Assembly (NCBI RefSeq): GCF_001945395.1
Contig: NZ_MSXV01000003.1
Location: 1 to 59,411, forward strand
Source: Pseudomonas sp. PA15(2017)
GTDB taxonomy: Bacteria; Pseudomonadota; Gammaproteobacteria; Pseudomonadales; Pseudomonadaceae
DNA length: 59,411 nucleotides
Direction: 5' to 3'
The notes under the pieces: model-generated
The model's database searches: none
What the model was told of the DNA's origin: nothing
Seen by the model: only the letters and a program-made list of their open reading frames with translations
Shown here: positions 39,169 to 47,345 of the stretch, piece after piece
How the letters are laid out: every line of letters begins with the position of its first letter
Numbering within the stretch: the stretch's first letter is position 1
Made by a program: the position numbers and the translations under genes

Positions 39169-39608
39169 GGCTTTTTATGCAGGGCCTTGCTGGTGTGGGG
39201 AACCGCACAATTCTGCCCTTTACAGCGGGTGGCTCCATCGGGATGAGGCAGCCATGCCAGGTGCGGGCGCCAGCGACAAAAAAGCCGGTAGGCAACGTTC
39301 AGCACCGGCCTGGCCCAGCGCCATGACAGGGGCGCAGCCCAGAAGCCGAGGCCAGCGGCGCGCCAGCTCCACAGCGTTGCGTCGAGGCCGGTGACCCAGG
39401 TCCCGTCGGCAAACCTGGCGTGCAGTAACGACTCCATCTGCGCAAAGGTAAGCGCCATGGATTCGGGCTCGAAACCTTCTTCGCGGATATCCACGAAACG
39501 CAGGCGCTCCGGGGCGGCGCGCCCGCGCAGGGTGTTTATCTCCCGGGCGCAGAGTGGGCACTCGCCGTCAAAATAGAGGGTCAGCGGCCATGTTGGTTTT
39601 CTGTCCAT
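39165..39608 (-). CDS. DCC-family thiol-disulfide oxidoreductase-like protein (DUF393)
   Basis: A 147-residue protein with the DCC signature near its N-terminus: [10 protein letters not shown] (Cys17, Cys20). The rest ([12 protein letters not shown], then [17 protein letters not shown]) follows the DUF393 pattern. It has no signal peptide, so it is probably cytoplasmic or membrane-associated. It is convergent with the chemoreceptor, and the two stop regions overlap by 4 bp. Molecular function is not established. Confidence 0.85.
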   Translation of the reverse strand: MDRKPTWPLTLYFDGECPLCAREINTLRGRAAPERLRFVDIREEGFEPESMALTFAQMESLLHARFADGTWVTGLDATLWSWRAAGLGFWAAPLSWRWARPVLNVAYRLFCRWRPHLAWLPHPDGATRCKGQNCAVPHTSKALHKKP

Positions 39609-39722
39609 TAACGATCAGCCCCGTCGCGATTTTCCATACCCGATGCCCAGGATCCCACGCCGACAATCATCACCTCGGATAGATGCAGATCTTGCCTCCG
39701 AGACGGTCGGCCCCTCCCCCAA

Positions 39723-40520
39723 TCAACCGCCATTGCCGGCAATGGTCAGGTAATCCGTATAGAGCTGAGGTGCGCCTGAAAAAGATGCCAGCTCACGCCA
39801 CTCTTCGTTCATGCGCTCCGCGTCCTGGTGCTCGCGTACGAACTGGAGCGCCCGCTCGGTAGAGACATCGAGTTCCGGGTGGAAGGCATTGAGGGACTCC
39901 AGGCTTTCGATTTCCAGCATGACCACGTATTGATCGATGCGGCTGCCACCCTGGCATTTCATCATATGGAATTTCCAGCCCGGATAGTCGGCGATGCGGT
40001 GGATATTACTGGTGATGAACTGTTCGAAGGTCGCCGGGGATACACCGGGCCGCAGCGCCAGGTTATGAATACCGATGACCCTAGCAACGGGTTTCTGCCC
40101 GGCCAGCGCCTGGTAGTTGGGTCCCTCCGGCAGCGTGCTGCGGGTATTCTCGGCGACCTGCGCGTAGTGCGAAAAGATGGTGGGTCGCTCGGAGAAGGTC
40201 GCGAAGGTCTTCCATTGCGCGATCAGCTCCAGGGCCTGGGGGCGCTGCTGCCAGAAGGCCTGGGCCAGCGCGGTGTGATCGCCGTTGGCGTCGATATAGC
40301 GGGCGTAGTCCTCGGCGCTGGGTGCTTCATGCAGCATCAGGTATTGATGCTGCCGCTCACCGCGCAGGCCCTTGAGCAGCGTCCATTGCCAGCCGGGGTA
40401 AGCCGGAATCTGGATGCCGCGCTCACGGGCGAAGGCTTCGAAATGCGCGGCGGTGACGCCTTTCTTCAGATTGAGGCCGATATAGTGCAGGCTGAATACA
40501 GGCCCGGATACGTTGTTCAT
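39723..40520 (-). CDS. Internally duplicated two-domain protein, paralog 2
   Basis: A 265-residue soluble protein of unknown family made of two homologous halves. The first half has IPAYPGWQWTLLKGLRGER then QYLMLHE and ends in WKTFATFSERPTIFSHYAQVAE. The second has RIADYPGWKFHMMKCQGG then QYVVMLEIE and ends in WRELASFSGAPQLYTDYLTIA. The pattern (beta-strand, helix, YPGW, strand) suggests two ferredoxin-like or Dabb-type modules forming a pseudo-dimeric barrel; this fold is inference. A close paralog lies at 41887-42693. I chose the ATG at 40520, after GGGAG. It is the last gene of the five-gene set. Confidence 0.7.
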   Translation of the reverse strand: MNNVSGPVFSLHYIGLNLKKGVTAAHFEAFARERGIQIPAYPGWQWTLLKGLRGERQHQYLMLHEAPSAEDYARYIDANGDHTALAQAFWQQRPQALELIAQWKTFATFSERPTIFSHYAQVAENTRSTLPEGPNYQALAGQKPVARVIGIHNLALRPGVSPATFEQFITSNIHRIADYPGWKFHMMKCQGGSRIDQYVVMLEIESLESLNAFHPELDVSTERALQFVREHQDAERMNEEWRELASFSGAPQLYTDYLTIAGNGG

Positions 40521-40619
40521 GGGGACTCCCTGGTAGTTAGCGACAGGACACTGGGAAGGTTGCAACCGCGCGAGCCCCTGGCCCCTCGCGGCAACGACGT
40601 GAGGCGAAAGGAACACCGA

Positions 40620-41789
40620 TCAGCCGGCACCGTGACGGGCAATGCGCCGGGCGCTGGCACAAATCAGCAACATGATCACGATCCCCGCGGAGAACGCTGC
40701 GGTCAGGCTCCAGTGCCGGGCCACCACGCCAATCAGTGCCGGGCCGCTCAGCAAGCCCGTGTAGCCGATCAAGGTGACCGCAGACAGGGCGAAGCTCGAC
40801 GCAACCCCGGGCTGGTTGCCAGCGGCGGTGAACAGGATGGGCACGATATTGGACAGGCCGATGCCGGTAAGCACGAAGCCCGCCAGCGCAACGCCTGGCA
40901 GATCGATCGCCACGACCAGCAGCAGCCCCAGCGAGGCGCAGGCGCCGCCCAGCATCAGCATGCGCTGGCGACCATGGGCGTTGACCAGACGGTCGCCATA
41001 CAACCGGCATACGGCGACGGCGATCGCATACAGCGTAAAACCGACCCCGGCATGGCTCTTGTCCAACCCGCGCTCGGTGTGCAGGAACACCGCCGACCAA
41101 TCCAGCATGGCCCCCTCGATCATGAACACGAAGAAGCACAGCACGGCGATGAACAGCACTCCGGGGTGAGCCAGCGCCTGCAAGGTGCCGCCGGACTCGC
41201 CGCTATCCCTTACTCGCCTGGCCAGCAAATGACCGCGGGCGGACAGGGTGAACAGCGCGATCAGCAATACGATCAGGCCGATGGCTTGCAGCGGCGTCAG
41301 CCCGGCCCACAGCAGCAGGGTGACCCCGCCGGCACCGGCCACACTGCCAATGCTGTAGAACCCATGGAAACCGGACATTCTGGCCTGCCCGCTTTCACGC
41401 TCGACGATGACCGCCTGGGCATTCATCGAGACATCCAGCAGGCCATTGGCCGCGCCGAACACCAGTAACACGGCCGCCATTTCCCAAACGGAGCTGGCAA
41501 GCATCATCAAGGGCAGCACCACACAGAAGATCGCCGCGCAGCTCAGGATCAGCTTCTTGCAACCGAACCTGGCGATCCCACGCCCTGCCAGCGGCATCAC
41601 CAGCATGGCGCCCGCGGCGATACAGAACAGCAACAGGCCCAGCGTACCTTCATCGATGGCCAAGTGGGTTTTGACGAAAGGAATCAGCGGCGCCCAGGAC
41701 GCCATGCCGAGCCCGGCGACAAAGAAGATATGGCGGGTGGCACGCTGCTGGAGGCGATTGGTGGCGACACTCGGGCAGGCTGCATTCAT
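40620..41789 (-). CDS. MFS transporter
   Basis: A 389-residue major-facilitator protein with about 12 hydrophobic helices. FFVAGLGMASWAPLIPFVK opens the first helix, and GRGIARFGCKKLIL is the loop 2-3 motif (G-x-x-x-R-x-G-x-(K/R)). It resembles the YbjJ / fucose-permease-like branch. The start at 41789 was chosen because the longer frame back to 42005 runs through the upstream paralog gene. It sits between two paralogs of the unknown protein, so an export role for the locus product is inferred. Confidence 0.8.
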   Translation of the reverse strand: MNAACPSVATNRLQQRATRHIFFVAGLGMASWAPLIPFVKTHLAIDEGTLGLLLFCIAAGAMLVMPLAGRGIARFGCKKLILSCAAIFCVVLPLMMLASSVWEMAAVLLVFGAANGLLDVSMNAQAVIVERESGQARMSGFHGFYSIGSVAGAGGVTLLLWAGLTPLQAIGLIVLLIALFTLSARGHLLARRVRDSGESGGTLQALAHPGVLFIAVLCFFVFMIEGAMLDWSAVFLHTERGLDKSHAGVGFTLYAIAVAVCRLYGDRLVNAHGRQRMLMLGGACASLGLLLVVAIDLPGVALAGFVLTGIGLSNIVPILFTAAGNQPGVASSFALSAVTLIGYTGLLSGPALIGVVARHWSLTAAFSAGIVIMLLICASARRIARHGAG

Positions 41790-41886
41790 GGCACGAAACT
41801 CTAGGTTCTTGTTATGAGCGGCGGTGGCCACGCTTGCACTGCAGCGCAGCCCACCGCGGTTCGCCAGGGCAGGGAAACGCCTGCGC

Positions 41887-42693
41887 TCAGCCCAGGCTTT
41901 GCGCCACCGACAGGTAATCGGTGTAGATCTGCGGCGAGCCGGAAAACGACGCGAGTTGCTTCCACTCCTCGTACATCTGCTTGGTATCGCGATGCGCCTG
42001 GGCAAACAGCGCGGCCTGGTCGGTGGCGATATCCGGTTCCGGGTAGAACACGTCGAGCGCCTGCAGGCTGGCTATCTCCATCATCACCACGTACTGATCC
42101 AGCCGGTTGCCCCGCTCGCCCTTGAGCAAATGGAATTTCCAGTCGGGATAGTCCTCGATGCGGTGGTGGTTCTCGGCGATGAAGGTCTCGAAGGTGTGCG
42201 CCTCGACGTCTTCAAGCAGCGCCAGGTTGTGAATGCCGATGACCCGCGCTACCGGCTCCTGGCCGGCGCGCGCCTGGTAACGTGGGCCGCGGGGCACGTC
42301 GCTCCTGGTGTTCTCGGCCAGCAACCGGTAATCCGTGTAGAGGGTCGGCCGTTCACTGAAGGTGGCGTAGCGCTTCCATTGGCCGAGAATATCCAGGGCC
42401 TCTGGCCGCTCGTGCCAGAACTGGCGGGCAAGCGGGGTCTTGTTGCCCTCGGCGGTCAGGTACAGGTCGCGCTGCGCGGCGCTCTGTATTTCGAAAAGCA
42501 TCAGGTATTGCCCGGCCCGCTCGCCGCGCAGGCCGCGCAACAGGGTCCAGTTCCAGCCGGGATAACAGGGAATGTGCACGCCCTTTTCCTGCACGAAGCC
42601 TTCGAATTGCTCGGGCGTTACCCCGGCCTCGGTATCGATGGCGATGTAGTAGAAGCTGAACACCGGCGCGGCTGAAGCGTCTGGCTGTGTCAT
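41887..42693 (-). CDS. Internally duplicated two-domain protein, paralog 1
   Basis: A 268-residue protein with the same two-repeat layout as the protein at 39723-40520. It has IPCYPGWNWTLLRGLRGER in the first half and RIEDYPDWKFHLLKGERGNR in the second, each followed by a QY(L/V)(M/V)(L/M) strand and closed by W(K)RYATFSERPTLYTDY or WKQLASFSGSPQIYTDYLSVA. The two genes arose by internal duplication followed by gene duplication. I chose the ATG at 42693, after GGAGG, 13 bp past the radical SAM stop. No catalytic residue or family is recognised. Confidence 0.72.
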   Translation of the reverse strand: MTQPDASAAPVFSFYYIAIDTEAGVTPEQFEGFVQEKGVHIPCYPGWNWTLLRGLRGERAGQYLMLFEIQSAAQRDLYLTAEGNKTPLARQFWHERPEALDILGQWKRYATFSERPTLYTDYRLLAENTRSDVPRGPRYQARAGQEPVARVIGIHNLALLEDVEAHTFETFIAENHHRIEDYPDWKFHLLKGERGNRLDQYVVMMEIASLQALDVFYPEPDIATDQAALFAQAHRDTKQMYEEWKQLASFSGSPQIYTDYLSVAQSLG

Positions 42694-42706
42694 TGGCGGG
42701 CCCTCC

Positions 42707-44146
42707 TCAGGCATGGGGCTCGGCGAACTGGGTATTGATGATGGCCTCGACCAGGGTCACACCGTTGGGCGTCAGGCTGACCAGGTCGCCCTGCACGGTG
42801 ACCAGGGCCTTTTCCACCAGGGTGTCCAGGGTGCGGCTGATGATCGGGTTGTCGTAAAGACTCCTGCCTTCGAAACGTTGCCTGAACACCTGGTCGTCCA
42901 CGGGCACCAGCGTGGAGAGCGCCATCTTGAAGGCATTGACTTCCCGCTGCAGGGGCGACACGCCGCGGCTCCCTTCGATGGGCAGCCGGTTGTCGTCGAG
43001 CGCTTCCTTGTAAGCCTTGTAGCCGGTGATGTTGATCGCCTCGGCGCGGGTGCACTTCGAGCTGCCGCCGAGGCCGATCGCCACTTCCGGGTACTGGGTC
43101 GGCAGGTCGGTGATGAGCCCCTTCCACTTCTCCGCCTGCAGGTGGTTCTGGTGGAAGTACATGGTCGGGTGTTCGCGATAGCCCGAGGCGAGGTAGCGCT
43201 CGACCAGCTCGCGCATCTGGTACTGCTTGCCCAGGCCCGGAAAGGTCATGCTGTCGGTGCCGATCAGGCCCTTGCGTTGCCAGTGGCTTTGCCGCTCACC
43301 GGAAACCCCGGTGCGGGTTTTCATGAACTCTTCCATGTGCAGCTTGGTGATGACCACATGGGAAAGCTCCAGCTCGAGCACCTTCTCCAGGTCGTACTTA
43401 ACATCGTCCACGCCCTGCCCCAGCATGCCGTAGATAAGGTCGACACTGACCCACTCCAGGCCGATTTCCCGGGCATGCAGGATGGTCTGCACGCACTCTT
43501 CGGCCGAGTGCATGCGCCCGCAGGCGGAGATGATGCGGTCGTCGAAAGACTGCGCGCCAAAGCTGATCTTGGTGAAGCCAAGCTCCTTCAACAGCAGCAG
43601 ATAGTCGCGCGTCAGGGTGCCCGGCTCGCCTTCGAAACGCATGGTGGCGGCCGAGAAATTGAAATGGCTCAGGTAGAAGTCCATCAGGCGGCGCAGTTCC
43701 GGCTCCGGCAACAGCGACGGCGTTCCACCGAAGATATTGAATTCGCCCACCTCGGCGCTGACCAGACTGGGGACCTTCTGCAGCCACATCCTGGCTTCCT
43801 TGATGTTGTAGTCCACCAGGTCGACGAACACCTGTTGTGAGGACGCCGCCTTGGGATTGAGGATGACCGTGGGGTACTGGCAGAAGTGGCAGCGGTAACG
43901 ACAAGTGGGGATATAGGCCCACAGGTGAATCTGCCGGGCCTGGCCGATTTCACGGTCCATGTCCGCGAAGAAGCCCTCCAGCGGGTAGTCGGCGATGTCG
44001 CCGGGAAACACGTGGCAGCCAAAGGGGTCGTTGAATACGTAGTCCAGCATGGCGCTGTTCTGCGGGCGGGAGAGAAACTCATGGACCCGGGGCAGCGGAT
44101 AGTTGGGATCGATATCGTTCAGTGAATTCAGTGCTTCGAGGTTCAT
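42707..44146 (-). CDS. HemN-like radical SAM enzyme
   Basis: A 479-residue radical SAM protein resembling coproporphyrinogen-III dehydrogenase-like enzymes. The 4Fe-4S cluster motif is Cys82, Cys86 and Cys89 in IPTCRYRCHFCQYP. GGTPSLLPEPEL is the glycine-rich SAM-binding region, and EGEPGTLTRDYLLLLKELGFTKISFGAQSFDD and VDLIYGMLGQ follow as in HemN. The C-terminal part (about 300-479) differs from the HemN tail, so heme synthesis is not assumed. HemN-like relatives also do methyl transfer, cyclopropanation or heme breakdown. The ATG overlaps the glycosyltransferase stop by one base. Confidence 0.85.
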   Translation of the reverse strand: MNLEALNSLNDIDPNYPLPRVHEFLSRPQNSAMLDYVFNDPFGCHVFPGDIADYPLEGFFADMDREIGQARQIHLWAYIPTCRYRCHFCQYPTVILNPKAASSQQVFVDLVDYNIKEARMWLQKVPSLVSAEVGEFNIFGGTPSLLPEPELRRLMDFYLSHFNFSAATMRFEGEPGTLTRDYLLLLKELGFTKISFGAQSFDDRIISACGRMHSAEECVQTILHAREIGLEWVSVDLIYGMLGQGVDDVKYDLEKVLELELSHVVITKLHMEEFMKTRTGVSGERQSHWQRKGLIGTDSMTFPGLGKQYQMRELVERYLASGYREHPTMYFHQNHLQAEKWKGLITDLPTQYPEVAIGLGGSSKCTRAEAINITGYKAYKEALDDNRLPIEGSRGVSPLQREVNAFKMALSTLVPVDDQVFRQRFEGRSLYDNPIISRTLDTLVEKALVTVQGDLVSLTPNGVTLVEAIINTQFAEPHA

Positions 44147-46800
44147 CAGAACACCCCGCCGTTGGCAAAGTAGTTGTGCGCTTCGCCGGATTCGCGGTCC
44201 TCGCAGAAGTAGTAGACGAAGCGCTGGAAATCCTCGGGCTTCACGGCCGCAAAGCACTCGGGCAAGGCCGGCGGGTAACCGATGTCCTCGCCCACCGCCC
44301 GGCGCAGCGCGCTGAACAGCTCGTCGCGAAACTCGAAATACAGGTGATAGGCCGGCGTCTTGTAGGCATGGATGGGTTTGAAATCGATGACTCGTGACTC
44401 GTATTTGATCTCGTGGATACGCTGGTAAAGACGGTCAGCCACCGGCCCGCCGAAGAACTCACGCACCGCTCTGTTCTCCAGCAGGATGTGGGGGTTGAGC
44501 AACGCCGGCAGCACGATGTTCTTGGGCACATAATCCTTGATCGAATACTCCCAGGCCTGCCGCGACTGCTCGGCGCTGGTGTCGGCCAGGGTGGGCAGCT
44601 GCCGCTCCACGTCCGGGCGCACGTCCTTCATGATGATGATGCCGTCCTGGCCGTAGGCCTTGCCGGTGATGACCTCCTCCAGAATGGTGTCCACCCGGCG
44701 GCTGTTGATTTCGATGCGCGAGTCATGGGCATACACGGGTTTGCCGCCCCAGGCGATGACCCGGATGCCGAAGTCCCAGTCATCGGAGAGGTGCTCCACG
44801 AACCGGCCGTCCTGCAACTGGTAGAAGATCTCGATGCCGCCTACCTTGTCGTAGAGCGTACGCTCGACGGCAAAGCCCTTGCCGTCCGGGAAGCCGCCGA
44901 ACAGCGAGAACGACATCGCGCGGCAACGCAGCGTCTTGTCGATTTCGGCGTACAGGTTCGGCCGAGTCTGAAAGGCGGCCTGGTTGTAGTAGTAGTTACA
45001 GGTACCGAGGTCGGCGTTCTCATCGACCATCTTTCTGATCAGCGCGTGCAGCCAGTAAGAATCCACCGTGCAGTCCGCATCGGCGGAGGCGATGTAGTGC
45101 CTGCTGCTGGTGCCCAGCCGCAGGTCGCGCTGCCGGGAGCGCACGCTGGCATAGTCCATACCGCGTTTGCGCGCCGAGGAAACACCCTGCACGCGCTCCT
45201 CGATGACATGAATATCCAGGGCCGGATTACGCGCCCTGAAGGCGTTGATTTTCTCTACCGAGTCATCGCTGGAGTTGTTGTCGACGATGATCAACTCGTA
45301 GCTGTCATGGGTGATCAGGCCGTCCCGGGTCTGCTGCTGAAACAGCGACTCCAGCACGCTGTCGATGCGGTCACGCTCGTTATAAACCGGCAGCACGACC
45401 GATACAAAAATGGTGTCACGCATAGTTCCTCCAGGTTCATTCAAATCGAGCATGCCGGCGACGTTATTGGCGAGCACACGCTGGCCAATAGCGAAGTTTC
45501 TCCGCGCCATGTCGGCCATCAGTAACTTGTCGTTCAGCAGGCGATAAACTTCATCGATGAAGGCTTCATCCGGTAGCCCATCATTGGCTTGGGAAATATT
45601 CATGATCGGCGCCTCGAAGCCGTGCCGGCCATACACTTCCTGGTAATACTCATAGCGGGAGGTGATGTAACACCGCTGGCTGCTGATGGATTCGCCTATG
45701 GGGTTGCCGTAACTGTCATAGCCCCAGGAAGTCAGAAAGGAAACCAGATCGCAAGAACCATAAAGATCCTCGATGGTGATCGCGTTCTGCTTCGCCGGCA
45801 TGCAAGCGTGGGATAACGAGCCGACGAACTTCACGAACGGTTCGATGTTCAGTTCCCTGATCTGCTTATTCAACGCGGCGAAGTAAGCCGGGTGTTCCTG
45901 AGGGTCTCCAGCGACCACCAGATAAACCTTGCGCCCACTGCCGCTCTGGGCGAATAGCTGGTTCAGCCGGTAGGTCAGCCAGATGTCACGATCCTGGCGT
46001 TTTTGCGGAATGATGCGCGTGGTACGGGCGATCAATACGTCGCTATCGCGTATATCCAGGCCTTCCCTGATGTTGCTGTAGGTGCCTTGCCAGTCGAAGT
46101 CATAGGTGTTCTTGCGCACCTCGACCTGCATCTGGTGGTCGCACCATTGCTCGAGCTGGTTCTTCAGGTGGTTATTGAGGGTCACGTAGCGGATATAGGG
46201 CGAGCGCACAGGCTTGACGGCATGGGGGTAAGGCTCGGGGCCATACTTCATGACGGCCTTTTCACTGTTCCACATCAGGTCGTGATCGCGCCAGATCACG
46301 AAACTCCCCAGGCCATGCTCTCTGCCATAGGTGGCGATGGCCTGGTACAGCGCCCGGGTGTAGATGATGTTTTCCGGCAGCGTGCCGTTTTCGACGATCA
46401 CATAACGGATATTCAACGATTCCCACAACTGAATGATTCGCTGGGCCAATGCCTGCGACGACTCATGCACCGCCTCGAGAAGTTGCTGTTCTTGCTCAGA
46501 CGAAACGGACACTCGTTGCCCGATCAGCACTTCATGCGAATGCGTAATGAACGGCACCCTGTAATGAGGAACGGTGTCGATGCCCTCGACACGAACGAGG
46601 CTGAACACGCCCTGATAGATTTCTTTCTCTTCGTCGTAGGGCTTGTTGAAGTTGCCTTTGTCGACCTTTATGTCGTAACCCACATCCAGATAACAGGCGA
46701 TATCATTACGTCGAAGTTGCTTGGCCACCTTCAGGGCCTCGACGGTGATACCCGATACCGCAACGGCATCGAATGATATGAAAATTGCCCCCGGTTGCAT
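44146..46800 (-). CDS. Two-module glycosyltransferase (GT4-like + GT2)
   Basis: An 884-residue cytoplasmic protein with two glycosyltransferase modules. Residues 1-460 resemble a GT-B retaining transferase: ISFDAVAVSGITVEALKVAKQL start, IRYVIVENGTLPENI, ARTTRIIPQKRQDR, then GNPIGESISSQRCYITS near the nucleotide site. From about 475 a GT2 domain follows (VSVVLPVYNERDRIDSVLESL, IIVDNNSSDDSVEKI, and the metal-binding SADADC). The catalytic acid is probably in SDDWDFGIRV. The tail after about 760 is unassigned. No membrane helices are seen. GGAG precedes the ATG. It is the first gene of the cluster. Confidence 0.8.
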   Translation of the reverse strand: MQPGAIFISFDAVAVSGITVEALKVAKQLRRNDIACYLDVGYDIKVDKGNFNKPYDEEKEIYQGVFSLVRVEGIDTVPHYRVPFITHSHEVLIGQRVSVSSEQEQQLLEAVHESSQALAQRIIQLWESLNIRYVIVENGTLPENIIYTRALYQAIATYGREHGLGSFVIWRDHDLMWNSEKAVMKYGPEPYPHAVKPVRSPYIRYVTLNNHLKNQLEQWCDHQMQVEVRKNTYDFDWQGTYSNIREGLDIRDSDVLIARTTRIIPQKRQDRDIWLTYRLNQLFAQSGSGRKVYLVVAGDPQEHPAYFAALNKQIRELNIEPFVKFVGSLSHACMPAKQNAITIEDLYGSCDLVSFLTSWGYDSYGNPIGESISSQRCYITSRYEYYQEVYGRHGFEAPIMNISQANDGLPDEAFIDEVYRLLNDKLLMADMARRNFAIGQRVLANNVAGMLDLNEPGGTMRDTIFVSVVLPVYNERDRIDSVLESLFQQQTRDGLITHDSYELIIVDNNSSDDSVEKINAFRARNPALDIHVIEERVQGVSSARKRGMDYASVRSRQRDLRLGTSSRHYIASADADCTVDSYWLHALIRKMVDENADLGTCNYYYNQAAFQTRPNLYAEIDKTLRCRAMSFSLFGGFPDGKGFAVERTLYDKVGGIEIFYQLQDGRFVEHLSDDWDFGIRVIAWGGKPVYAHDSRIEINSRRVDTILEEVITGKAYGQDGIIIMKDVRPDVERQLPTLADTSAEQSRQAWEYSIKDYVPKNIVLPALLNPHILLENRAVREFFGGPVADRLYQRIHEIKYESRVIDFKPIHAYKTPAYHLYFEFRDELFSALRRAVGEDIGYPPALPECFAAVKPEDFQRFVYYFCEDRESGEAHNYFANGGVF

Positions 46801-47034
46801 GTTCTACTCCTTCAGTCTTTCAGGGTTTTATTGATCACCACGAACTAAAGAACCAAATTCAGAGAACAGTTACCCACCGAATGCATCGCCGGAATTAACG
46901 AAGGTGTTGAACTACTTGTGGCAAGTGTTCTACGAGGCACCTAACAAGTGCAGTTCATCGGGAGACGATAGAGAAGCGTTACCCCGGCTTGACCAACCGC
47001 CAGGGCATCACTCATTCGCTACACACGCAGCGCC
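46801..47034. other. Intergenic gap with the likely promoter of the glycosyltransferase cluster
   Basis: No gene is seen here. The DNA is richer in A and T than its neighbours. It separates the five-gene set from the tre locus, both on the minus strand. A clear -35/-10 pair could not be chosen. Confidence 0.4.
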
Positions 47035-47343
47035 TCAGCCGGTTTCAGCCAACGGCGCTTCCACCGGCGTCAGCACATGCACCACGCCTTTGCCCAGCAC
47101 CATCACCGCGGGCATGCCAGGCGCCTGCAACGCCGGCTCGTCGAGGTGTTCGGTGTCGCGCAGCTGCACGCGGATGCGGGTTATCGCGACGCGCTGTTGC
47201 GAGGCCAGGTTCTTCTCGCCGCCCAGGGCCTCGACGACGTTGGCTGGCAGCAGAGTCTCAGGCGCCGTGGTCGCCTTGGGCTCGTCCGGCACCAGGTCCG
47301 GCGTCAACGCCTTCCAGAAGGCACTTTGCAATTTATTGAACAT
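47035..47343 (-). CDS. EIIB-like PTS protein lacking the phosphorylation cysteine
   Basis: A 102-residue protein with an EIIB (glucose/sucrose family) core: VVEALGGEKNLASQQRVAIT then RIRVQLRD. In active EIIB the motif is CxTRLR. Here the aligned residue is Ala53 (AITRIR). It also lacks a membrane part. I chose the ATG at 47343; GGAG lies 8 nt upstream, inside the end of the EI fusion gene. It closes the trehalose operon and is more likely regulatory or vestigial than a phosphocarrier. Confidence 0.75.
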   Translation of the reverse strand: MFNKLQSAFWKALTPDLVPDEPKATTAPETLLPANVVEALGGEKNLASQQRVAITRIRVQLRDTEHLDEPALQAPGMPAVMVLGKGVVHVLTPVEAPLAETG

Positions 47344-47345
47344 GC

